Positions 1 through 4,752 of a stretch of 5,034 nucleotides of DNA are shown here, in pieces (positions within the stretch are counted from its first letter, which is position 1; each line of letters starts with the position of its first letter). The notes below the pieces were generated by a model that saw only the letters and a program-made list of their open reading frames with translations, was not told the DNA's origin and made no database searches. This DNA is from Bacteriovoracaceae bacterium (GTDB taxonomy: Bacteria > Bdellovibrionota > UBA1018): the NCBI GenBank assembly GCA_023250795.1, contig JAHFAB010000078.1, positions 2,707 to 7,740 of the forward strand. Direction: 5' to 3'. The position numbers were made by a program, and so were the translations under genes.

Positions 1-243
1 GGTTGGGCCGGGCTTTATGAAGTATCTCCGGACGAGTCGGCGATCATTGGTGCTGTTGGTGGTGGTGCGCATGTTTTCGAAGCGCATTCGTTTTCAGGCC
101 ATGGGGCAATGCATAGCTATGGAGCTGGGCTCGCATTGGCAGAGAAAATCATCTTTGGAGAGTACCGCACTTTGGACGCCAGTGTTTTGTCTGGCGATCG
201 GTTTAAAACGGGAAAGCTTTTGAGAGAGAGTTTGGTGATTTGA
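1..243 (+). CDS. FAD-dependent oxidoreductase (DAO family), C-terminal fragment
   Basis: Frame 1 is open from the first base to TGA at 241-243 (80 residues). There is no start codon because the gene is cut by the window edge. The text matches the C-terminus of glycine/D-amino-acid oxidase (DAO) family flavoenzymes such as sarcosine oxidase beta-like proteins. [11 protein letters not shown] at 1-11 is the usual W-x-G-x-(Y/R)-x-x-(T/S)-P-D strand. [14 protein letters not shown] at 30-43 is the conserved (G/S)FSGHG...AAG loop that helps hold the [11 protein letters not shown] at 61-68 is the typical late S-x-L-x-x-x-RF motif. Family members oxidise an amine or amino acid with FAD in the cytoplasm; the substrate cannot be told from this piece. 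GC content is visibly higher than in the genes to the right, so this is probably the chromosomal flank of the accessory region. Family is fairly sure, exact enzyme unknown. Confidence 0.85.
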   Translation, partial: GWAGLYEVSPDESAIIGAVGGGAHVFEAHSFSGHGAMHSYGAGLALAEKIIFGEYRTLDASVLSGDRFKTGKLLRESLVI

Positions 244-399
244 GTTCCGCTGCTGTATATGTCGGAAATGGATGATATGATCCACTATTGACATAATGAA
301 TGTAAAGCAGCCGGCTGAAGTTCAACACAAAGTTTAAAACATAATTTATACAATAATTTATACAGAGCCGCACAGTGTATAAGTCGTAGCTAATACAGC
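244..399. other. Convergent intergenic region, no gene seen
   Basis: This stretch lies between the stop of the oxidoreductase (+) and the stop of the STAS-like gene (-). No ORF with family character is seen on either strand. It holds a tandem 12-bp repeat (341-364) and an inverted copy of its core (376-382). I see no GC-rich hairpin followed by a T-run that would be a convincing terminator for either gene. The composition drops to AT-rich here, so an island boundary is possible in this region. Confidence 0.5.
341..364. repeat. Tandem 12-bp repeat ATAATTTATACA x2, with inverted core downstream
   Basis: ATAATTTATACA occurs twice without a gap, at 341-352 and 353-364, both exact. The core TTATACA (358-364) is followed after 11 bases by its reverse complement TGTATAA (376-382), giving a 7-bp stem with an 11-nt loop. 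It lies between two convergent genes, so it is not placed as a promoter for either. It could be a protein-binding site, a recombination scar or a weak hairpin; function unknown. Confidence 0.5.
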
Positions 400-690
400 T
401 CAGAGGGTGCCCTCTTTATAAACAATCTTCATCCCAGTTTCGTCACTGACATCACGCAGGCAGCTGCGAACTACATCATTGGCGTTTAGGATAGTGATTT
501 GATTTCCCTGAGCGTGAGCAAGTGGAAAAATAACTTCGTCAGCAAAAGACGAGCCCAAAGAGGATATCCCACTAAAATCTAAGACAACGGGTAATTTGAG
601 CTGTTTTTTTAAAATTTCTTGATAAGAAGATTTTCCAAACTCTCGGCCAGTTAAGGTTGAGCCAAAACAGTCTAATTTTAGGATTGTCAT
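400..690 (-). CDS. STAS-like protein (DUF4325 type), partner of the upstream ATPase
   Basis: A 96-residue cytoplasmic protein without signal peptide or membrane segment. The central block VVLDFSGISSLGSSFADE (35-52) is the hallmark of STAS-like DUF4325 proteins: a hydrophobic strand, D-F-S-G, then S-S-F-A-D-E. It parallels the D-L-S-x-x-x-x-M-D-S-S-G block of SpoIIAA/RsbV anti-anti-sigma factors, where a serine is phosphorylated by a GHKL kinase. Ser47/Ser48 occupy the equivalent place and are candidate phospho-sites (inference). The second half (ITILNA, 65-70, and the following helix) completes a small alpha/beta fold. Its ATG lies inside the stop of the ATPase gene (ATGA overlap, 687-690), so translation is probably coupled; no separate Shine-Dalgarno site is needed or seen. 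Likely role: binding partner or substrate of the ATPase. In other genomes, as far as I recall, this domain also occurs fused to such ATPases. Confidence 0.75.
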   Translation of the reverse strand: MTILKLDCFGSTLTGREFGKSSYQEILKKQLKLPVVLDFSGISSLGSSFADEVIFPLAHAQGNQITILNANDVVRSCLRDVSDETGMKIVYKEGTL

Positions 691-1799
691 ATGTGTACCC
701 TCGTCATAAAAATGCGGTGCATAGCTTCTTCAATATAATGATCAGCTTCTGATCGACTGATTTCTTGAAAGCTATGGTCTTCGAGCTCTATTGAGAATCG
801 CGTACCCTGACATCGTGTCATGGGAGAGATGAAATCAATATTGACTCCATGGCGAAAATCCATTTCTAATGCTTGCGCACCACTTTCTAGGCGCATATAG
901 CCTCGGTTTCCGGCTAGGATCTTAACGACATCTGTAAGTCCTTTTCCTCTCTTGTATTCGTCTCCCCAGCCACTCACATAGGGGCGAAATGCTATGAGCA
1001 GCGCTTCGCGATCACTCAATGAAGAGTGCTTTGGGTTGAACTTTAGAGTCTTGTGGATGCCAAAACCTATGTTACCAATAGCAATTGCTATGCGGCGATT
1101 TTCAGTATCTGCACGCTGGACGATCGTATAACAGGGGGTTGTCTTTCCATGTGTAAGGGCGTTGTCGACCAGTTCGCCGATGAGCCAGCCCGCATAGTTG
1201 GCAATCTCTGATGTTAAACCCTGGGAGGCGATAGACTTTTGGAGTTCTGCCACAGCTTGTCGCTCTCCACCTTTATATAAGAGGGAAACTAGGGGTTGGA
1301 TGATGGATGGATCTATCCATGACCCCGTGTAGGGTGAGTGTGATAAACCTGCAATGTCATCTCTTTGTTGGATGAGTTCTGAAAAAAACCCAACCGATCC
1401 CAAAAGACGAACTGCCTTTGAGTCATCAACAACAATAGAAGCCTTCTGTCTCTCAGTAAGGAGAGTGCAGAGAAGACACACGACTCCGAATGGATCGATT
1501 GTGTGGAGGCTTCGAAAGTCGTAGACGTTTCCCTTACGTTTGATCTGACTCACTCGTGAACGTGAAGTGGCGATGAGATCAACTTTTGCAGAAACACTGG
1601 CTGGCGATTGTAAAAGCACTCGATCAGCTAATTGTCGACGAGAAAACCAAAGCCTCCCTCGCCACCTCCGCTCTTTGAGTCGGAATTCCCTTCGGCGCTT
1701 ATCGAAAGTGGGTCGGGATATCCCAAGGAGTCCACAGCTTTCTTCGAAGGTGATCCAGTCTGGATTGGGACGAGTTTTTTGAGTCATGAGAGAGCTCAT
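687..1799 (-). CDS. HTH / STAS-like / GHKL-ATPase regulatory protein
   Basis: A 370-residue soluble protein with three parts. Residues 13-62 form an excisionase/MerR-like helix-turn-helix: WITFEESCGLLGISRPTFDK, then the basic wing RRWRGRLWFSRRQL. Residues about 90-142 look STAS-like: YDFRSLHTIDPFGVVCLL, a second strand SIVVDD and the end LLGSVGFFSEL. Residues about 195-340 form a GHKL (histidine-kinase-type) ATPase. The N-box is ELVDNALTHG (209-218; Asn213 the expected Mg ligand), the G1-box GNIGFGI (242-248), the G2-box RGKGLTDVV (284-292), and the late GT-x-F strand is 332-335. The usual G1 Asp is Asn243. Met5 is an alternative start; neither Met has a clear Shine-Dalgarno site. The gene is first in an operon with the STAS-like DUF4325 gene (ATGA overlap). 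Inferred role: a DNA-binding ATPase/kinase controlled by its STAS partner, as in SpoIIAB/SpoIIAA or RsbW/RsbV partner switching. Domains are fairly sure; the biological output is unknown. Confidence 0.78.
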   Translation of the reverse strand: MSSLMTQKTRPNPDWITFEESCGLLGISRPTFDKRRREFRLKERRWRGRLWFSRRQLADRVLLQSPASVSAKVDLIATSRSRVSQIKRKGNVYDFRSLHTIDPFGVVCLLCTLLTERQKASIVVDDSKAVRLLGSVGFFSELIQQRDDIAGLSHSPYTGSWIDPSIIQPLVSLLYKGGERQAVAELQKSIASQGLTSEIANYAGWLIGELVDNALTHGKTTPCYTIVQRADTENRRIAIAIGNIGFGIHKTLKFNPKHSSLSDREALLIAFRPYVSGWGDEYKRGKGLTDVVKILAGNRGYMRLESGAQALEMDFRHGVNIDFISPMTRCQGTRFSIELEDHSFQEISRSEADHYIEEAMHRIFMTRVHI

Positions 1800-1903
1800 A
1801 CACTACTTTTATAACTCTTTATATTGAATTTGTAATTAGTTTATAATACTATAATTAACTAACTGATATTATGATATTTTTTAAATATATACCTTTCTCT
1901 AGT
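1800..1903 (-). promoter_or_regulatory. AT-rich upstream region of the HTH-ATPase operon
   Basis: About 100 bases of strongly AT-rich sequence precede the ATPase gene on the minus strand. It contains several TATAAT-like hexamers and two nested inverted repeats: TTAGTT (1836-1841) with AACTAA (1857-1862), and TTATA (1841-1845) with TATAA (1850-1854). This is the natural place for the operon promoter and for an operator read by the protein's own HTH domain. I cannot pick a single -35/-10 pair, and short AT palindromes arise often by chance in such sequence. Confidence 0.3.
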
Positions 1904-1957
1904 TTTAATGATTTTTCCCAGCTTCTTGAGCTTTCTGACGGAGCGTGAGCTTGTCAT
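1904..1957 (-). pseudogene. Probable relic of a nucleotidyltransferase gene 3' end
   Basis: Read on the minus strand, 1933-1904 encodes KLKKLGKIIK. This closely matches RLEKLGEIIK, the C-terminal tail (residues 163-172) of the nucleotidyltransferase encoded at 3629-4156. At DNA level 1905-1930 and 3642-3667 share 21 of 26 bases, and all five differences are transitions, as expected of diverged coding copies. The preceding codons (TSSRSVRKL) also resemble the SSSAEKIKRL that precedes it in the intact gene. The relic lies just after the Fic stop codon. A 32-residue ATG reading frame (1957-1859) covers it but has no ribosome binding site. I read it as the remnant of a second HTH-nucleotidyltransferase cassette; chance similarity over such a short lysine-rich tail is not excluded. 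Confidence 0.35.
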
Positions 1958-1972
1958 GACCGTTGATACGGA

Positions 1973-3130
1973 CTACAGATCTGGAAATAAGAAATTTGAC
2001 ATCTCAGCCGTAATTTTTAGAAGTATTGGACCATAAGAGGAGGGTGATTGACAAAAGCCAGATTGGAGCGCCTCCTGAATAATTTGACTTGCACGTCGTT
2101 GCTTAACCCGACAAATTTCTAAAATTTCTTTTCTTTCCAATTTCCCCTGTTTAAAAATTTTTTCCAAAACTTTTAGTAAATTTTTTGACAAGTGTTTCAT
2201 TTCTTTTTTGTAAGATAAAAAACTAGAAAATCTTTTTTCTATTTCTTTGAAATTTAAAACGTTCGCCATGTAATTTACTTGATCTAAACATGAATTTAAG
2301 AAAAACTTGCAAAATTTTAGCAACTCCTCTTCGGAAAGGGGGCCACGCCCATCTAAAGCGTTTCTTCTGGGTAAATCTGCCAATGCCAAATAAGTATCGT
2401 AATCTTTTCTGTTTCTTGCAAATCCTCTTGCCACATTCCAGAGGGAGTGTGTGTTTAGCCCAATTTGATAACTAAAAGCTTCAGTAAAAAGCCGTGCAAT
2501 ACGCCCATTTCCATCAGAAAAGGGGTGAATCCAAAGAAGTCGATGGTGGGACGAAGCAAGTGCAATGACTTTTTCTTGCAGAGACAGATTTTTGAGGTCA
2601 AATGTAAAATGAAAATCATTTAAATACCGCTTAATTTCATTTAGGTTTTGTGGATGGGTGTGTCTCCCCACCTGAACTGGGGTTTCTCTTATTTGTCCTG
2701 GAAAGACAGGAGTTTTTTTTCCTCCCAGTGTGAGCGCAAATTTCATCTCATCTGGAAGTTGACTGTAAAACTCATGGTGAAGTGAGCAGATAAACTCCTG
2801 CGAGCAAACATCTATTTGTGAATTTGCTTTAAGTTTTTTTATCATATTTTTTTGTGTACAGATGTGAGCCACATGCTCCAACTGATAATTTCTGAGTTCT
2901 TTATTTTTAGCATAGCGATGATTCAAGGCATTTTCTATATCGATGAGCAGAGATGGATTTCCTTCCATGGAGTTCGTGTAGTAACTGTTGATTTGATATA
3001 AAAAAGAACCCACTTCTGCTAGGAGGTAGGGATTTGGACTGTCCTTGCCTAAAGAAGTTGCTGAAAAAACAAGTCGAGAAATCAGCTCTTCTAATTCAGA
3101 ATCTGGTTTAGAAATGAAAGTAGGAAACAT
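1973..3130 (-). CDS. Fic family protein adenylyltransferase (class II, self-inhibited)
   Basis: Fic enzymes transfer AMP (sometimes another nucleotide) from a nucleotide donor to a hydroxyl group of a target protein in the cytoplasm. This 385-residue protein has the usual length and order. An N-terminal helical part carries TNSMEGN (52-58), fitting the inhibitory motif (S/T)xxxE(G/N) with Glu56 as the blocking residue. A flap region FPGQIRETPVQVG (143-155) is followed by the intact catalytic motif HPFSDGNGRIAR (202-213), with His202 as base, Asp206 the metal ligand and Arg213 for phosphate binding. About residues 315-372 form a winged-helix end (VLEKIFKQGKLERKEILEI...), and the tail FLFPDL fits the short FP-x-L ending of these proteins. 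All key residues are present, so it should be active and autoregulated. The ATG at 3130 has only a weak TAAG-like upstream site. It is monocistronic and divergent from the CopG antitoxin gene. The target protein is unknown. Confidence 0.92.
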   Translation of the reverse strand: MFPTFISKPDSELEELISRLVFSATSLGKDSPNPYLLAEVGSFLYQINSYYTNSMEGNPSLLIDIENALNHRYAKNKELRNYQLEHVAHICTQKNMIKKLKANSQIDVCSQEFICSLHHEFYSQLPDEMKFALTLGGKKTPVFPGQIRETPVQVGRHTHPQNLNEIKRYLNDFHFTFDLKNLSLQEKVIALASSHHRLLWIHPFSDGNGRIARLFTEAFSYQIGLNTHSLWNVARGFARNRKDYDTYLALADLPRRNALDGRGPLSEEELLKFCKFFLNSCLDQVNYMANVLNFKEIEKRFSSFLSYKKEMKHLSKNLLKVLEKIFKQGKLERKEILEICRVKQRRASQIIQEALQSGFCQSPSSYGPILLKITAEMSNFLFPDL

Positions 3131-3151
3131 GACTTATAATCTCATTTTTTA

Positions 3152-3169
3152 TAAAATATTGCTAGATTA
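3152..3169. repeat. 18-bp direct repeat, copy 1 (fic-proximal)
   Basis: TAAAATATTGCTAGATTA is identical to 3241-3258, 89 bases away. Both copies are preceded by a T-rich run, so the similar stretch is longer if mismatches are allowed. This copy also starts a small inverted repeat: CTAGA (3162-3166) and TCTAG (3174-3178). Its position just upstream of the fic start suggests an operator or duplicated promoter part. Confidence 0.6.
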
Positions 3170-3240
3170 AAGTTCTAGTTAATTTATATGTAACATATTG
3201 TTTTTTAAGAATAATTAATAAATATTTATTTTATTTTTAT

Positions 3241-3258
3241 TAAAATATTGCTAGATTA
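3241..3258. repeat. 18-bp direct repeat, copy 2 (antitoxin-proximal)
   Basis: Exact second copy of TAAAATATTGCTAGATTA. It contains TTGCTA, which serves as the -35 hexamer of the candidate antitoxin promoter. A regulator bound to this copy would therefore block RNA polymerase. Confidence 0.6.
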
Positions 3259-3276
3259 TGTTTCGGGTTCTAAAAT
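3248..3276 (+). promoter_or_regulatory. Candidate sigma70-type promoter of the CopG antitoxin gene
   Basis: TTGCTA (3248-3253, four of six consensus bases) and TAAAAT (3271-3276, five of six) are separated by exactly 17 bases. Transcription would begin near 3283, giving a leader of about 48 nt with the palindrome and ribosome site inside it. This assumes a standard housekeeping sigma factor; AT-rich sequence makes false positives common. Confidence 0.4.
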
Positions 3277-3288
3277 TTCCAAATTACC

Positions 3289-3302
3289 TCATGCAAGCAT
3301 GA
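3289..3302. promoter_or_regulatory. Candidate ribbon-helix-helix operator palindrome
   Basis: TCATGC-AA-GCATGA is a perfect inverted repeat with 6-bp arms. It lies just upstream of the antitoxin ribosome binding site and after the candidate promoter. Ribbon-helix-helix antitoxins usually bind short palindromes next to their own gene, so autoregulation here is plausible. Confidence 0.4.
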
Positions 3303-3313
3303 TTGATAAGTGT

Positions 3314-3320
3314 AAGGAGG
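3314..3320 (+). promoter_or_regulatory. Strong Shine-Dalgarno site of the CopG antitoxin gene
   Basis: AAGGAGG ends 10 bases before the ATG at 3331. It is by far the best ribosome binding site in the window and fixes that start. High translation of the antitoxin fits the usual need for antitoxin excess. Confidence 0.75.
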
Positions 3321-3330
3321 GCAAGAGATT

Positions 3331-3594
3331 ATGAAAAAGAAATCTTTAGTCGGAAAATCATTTAAAGACTCTAGAGAAATGGATCAGTACTTAGAAAAAA
3401 CAGATCTTGGAAGGATTTTTGAACAATATGGAAAGATAGAAAAACCTCAAATTCGAAAAATAAATTTAGATTTACCCGAGTGGGTTTTAACACAGTTAGA
3501 TTTTGAAGCAGCACGGGCTGGAATTTCCCGTCAACCCCTCATTAAAATGTGGTTGATACAAAAATTGGACGATGAACGAAAAAAGAGAGTTTGA
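3331..3594 (+). CDS. CopG-family ribbon-helix-helix antitoxin (no toxin adjacent)
   Basis: An 87-residue protein whose second half is a ribbon-helix-helix DNA-binding domain. A short strand with alternating residues (IRKINLDLPE, 41-50) leads into helix A (51-63) and helix B (ISRQPLIKMWLIQKL, 65-79). The pattern I-x-L-x-L-P-x...A-x-x-x-G-I-x-x-Q-x-L-I-x-x-W-L fits the CopG antitoxin family (PF12441 type). The N-terminal part (SFKDSREMDQYLEKTDL, 10-26) matches the acidic/aromatic region before the domain in that family, probably the toxin-binding side. Its usual partner is a BrnT-like ribonuclease gene directly upstream, but the upstream 200 bases hold none, and the next gene downstream runs on the opposite strand. 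It may be an orphan that has lost its toxin, a regulator, or one that acts on a toxin elsewhere. The start is set by a strong Shine-Dalgarno site. Confidence 0.78.
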   Translation: MKKKSLVGKSFKDSREMDQYLEKTDLGRIFEQYGKIEKPQIRKINLDLPEWVLTQLDFEAARAGISRQPLIKMWLIQKLDDERKKRV

Positions 3595-3628
3595 TTGACT
3601 GAGAGCCACACGCCAAAGAAGCCGGTGA

Positions 3629-4156
3629 TCATTTTTTTATCTTAATGATTTCTCCCAGTTTTTCAAGACGTTTTATTTTTTCAGCGCTGGAACTTCGCCT
3701 GATTTGAGCGGACAGTAGTTTTTTTAGGGATTCAAAATTTCTAAAGCCTTTTTCGAATTTTATCATTTCAATACAATCCTGTAAGTCTGACTCGCTCATT
3801 CTTTGGATCTTGAGTTGAACAAACAAATAAAGATCAGGACGGTAAAAAGTGGCGTGGGTTCCTCGGTGTAGAACCACTAAGTGCTTTTGAAAATCTGGAA
3901 TTTTATTTAAAAAATAGCTTCCGGCTTGATTGATAGTCTCAACAGGCAAACCTAGTTTTTCTGCAAGTTCCATCAACTGGAGAGTGTCGCTGTGATCTGA
4001 TTCACCGATTTTAGCAACATCAATATCAGTAGTAGACCTCACTTCTACCCCTAACGCTGGTAAAACAGTCCCACCCAGGAGAATCCAGTCCCCTTTTAAT
4101 TTTAGAGAAGCAAGTTTTAAAAATATTTTTAAAAGTTTTTTCCCAATTAAATTCAT
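3629..4156 (-). CDS. Nucleotidyltransferase (AbiEii/DUF6036-like), putative toxin of a type IV-like pair
   Basis: A 175-residue cytoplasmic protein of the DNA polymerase beta-like nucleotidyltransferase superfamily. WILLGGTVLPALG (24-36) carries the GG(T/S) loop (Gly28-Gly29-Thr30). RSTTDIDV (40-47) gives the metal-binding D-x-D pair Asp44/Asp46. LFVQLKIQRMSESDLQD (111-127) matches the K...R...D..D motif of AbiEii-type and DUF6036 proteins (Lys116, Arg119, Asp124, Asp127). Toxins of this group (AbiEii, MenT) transfer nucleotides, for example to tRNA ends; the substrate of this protein is unknown. It is the second gene of an operon with the HTH protein, with an ATGA overlap at 4153-4156, so translation is probably coupled. 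It converges on the CopG gene with a gap of 34 bases. The tail is rich in lysine, and a relic of a similar tail lies at 1904-1933. It could instead be a non-toxic enzyme of the same fold. Confidence 0.75.
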   Translation of the reverse strand: MNLIGKKLLKIFLKLASLKLKGDWILLGGTVLPALGVEVRSTTDIDVAKIGESDHSDTLQLMELAEKLGLPVETINQAGSYFLNKIPDFQKHLVVLHRGTHATFYRPDLYLFVQLKIQRMSESDLQDCIEMIKFEKGFRNFESLKKLLSAQIRRSSSAEKIKRLEKLGEIIKIKK

Positions 4157-4677
4157 AAATATTGTGCCAAATAGGATAAGGAGTAACGTCGGAGTTTTAA
4201 GATTTTACCAGTGATTTTTTTCTGATCTATAAAATCTGTAATGCGTTTTGATTTTGAAAAATACCTTTTAAAAAAACTAGGATAGTGGGTCTTTATTGCC
4301 AAAAGTAGCCCCTGTAATGCTTCTTTCTTCCTTTCCTGATCGCCAAACACAGTTCGATGTTGAATTTCGTTTGCGCCAGCATAAATTAAGTGCAGTAGTT
4401 CTTCTTGAGAGTAAATGATTTTCTTTGTCTCTCGAAATGTTGTTAGAGCTGCCCCATAAGCAGACAACCGATCCCAATCCACTGGAATGGGCTTAAGCTC
4501 GATTTTGAAGCTTAGAGACTCTAGAATTTTTTCAGCAATACCGATTGTTGGATTGGCTTGCCCCGCCTCAATCTTTTGGAGTGTTGGCAAACTCACCCCA
4601 GCTCGTCTTGCTAAGTCCACTTGTGTTATTCCGTGATTTTCTCGAGCGGATTTAATAAGTATAGATAATTCTAACAT
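4153..4677 (-). CDS. XRE-family HTH regulator, putative antitoxin of the nucleotidyltransferase pair
   Basis: A 174-residue protein with an N-terminal Cro/C1-type helix-turn-helix (residues about 5-58). The signature is GITQVDLARRAGVSLPTLQK (16-35), followed by IEAGQANPTIGIAEKILESL. The second half (about 80-174: YSQEELLHLIYAGANEIQ, then an aromatic, basic helical end) is not recognised; it is probably where the partner protein binds. Gene order and the ATGA overlap suggest that it represses the operon and neutralises the nucleotidyltransferase (inference from type IV toxin-antitoxin organisation). The ATG at 4677 is the only methionine before the HTH. It lies inside a perfect 19-bp-arm palindrome and has no Shine-Dalgarno site, so initiation may be leaderless or nearly so. 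Confidence 0.8.
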   Translation of the reverse strand: MLELSILIKSARENHGITQVDLARRAGVSLPTLQKIEAGQANPTIGIAEKILESLSFKIELKPIPVDWDRLSAYGAALTTFRETKKIIYSQEELLHLIYAGANEIQHRTVFGDQERKKEALQGLLLAIKTHYPSFFKRYFSKSKRITDFIDQKKITGKILKLRRYSLSYLAQYL

Positions 4678-4709
4678 ATTATAATAAACATATTATAATA
4701 TGTTAGAAT
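4668..4709. promoter_or_regulatory. Perfect 19-bp inverted repeat over the HTH start codon (operator/promoter)
   Basis: ATTCTAACATATTATAATA (4668-4686) is followed by the spacer AACA and its exact reverse complement (4691-4709). Each arm contains the self-palindromic decamer TATTATAATA, which gives TATAAT on both strands. The same sequence can also be read as a tandem 14-bp repeat AACATATTATAATA (4673-4686 and 4687-4700). The HTH gene's ATG (4677-4675) lies in the left arm. If the right-arm TATAAT (minus strand, 4697-4692) is the -10 element, the mRNA would begin only about 8 bases before the ATG. A poor -35 (TTGCAT, 4718-4713, spacer 15) is the best available. Repressor binding here would cover both promoter and start codon. 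Confidence 0.65.
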
Positions 4710-4752
4710 AAAATGCAACTAGCATGGTGAGGGGTTGTTTTGGGGGACAAAA

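Larger units (their letters stand above)
3131..3330. promoter_or_regulatory. Divergent control region between fic and the CopG antitoxin gene
   Basis: A 200-base AT-rich region separates the two divergent starts. It carries an 18-bp direct repeat, one copy 21 bases from the fic start and one 72 bases from the antitoxin start; a promoter-like pair for the antitoxin; and a 14-bp palindrome near its ribosome site. No degenerate toxin gene could be recognised on either strand. Joint control of fic and the antitoxin gene from here is possible but inferred. Confidence 0.5.

Noticed and set aside
17..223. Plus-strand 68-codon ATG frame at the left edge (and the minus frame 94-294)
   Set aside because: Both are shadows of the frame-1 oxidoreductase C-terminus, which has clear DAO-family motifs and is open from base 1.
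402..415. AGAGGG-TG-CCCTCT inverted repeat as a terminator of the oxidoreductase gene
   Set aside because: It falls in the last codons of the STAS-like gene, the loop is too tight for all six pairs, and no proper T-run follows.
1567..1814. Plus-strand frames opposite the start of the ATPase gene
   Set aside because: Low-complexity, Arg/Ser-rich translations without domain character, antisense to the HTH domain.
1859..1957. 32-codon minus-strand ATG frame as a small protein gene
   Set aside because: No ribosome site, and its only meaningful part resembles the tail of the nucleotidyltransferase; better read as a relic.
2290..2475. Plus-strand 61-codon frame inside fic
   Set aside because: Antisense to the Fic catalytic region; no ribosome site and no family resemblance.
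3131..3330. A hidden BrnT-like toxin gene upstream of the CopG antitoxin
   Set aside because: The region is extremely AT-rich with frequent stops, and no BrnT-like segment could be read in any frame.
4277..4477. Minus-strand 66-codon frame inside the HTH gene
   Set aside because: Out-of-frame overlap of the HTH gene, whose own frame has clear motifs.
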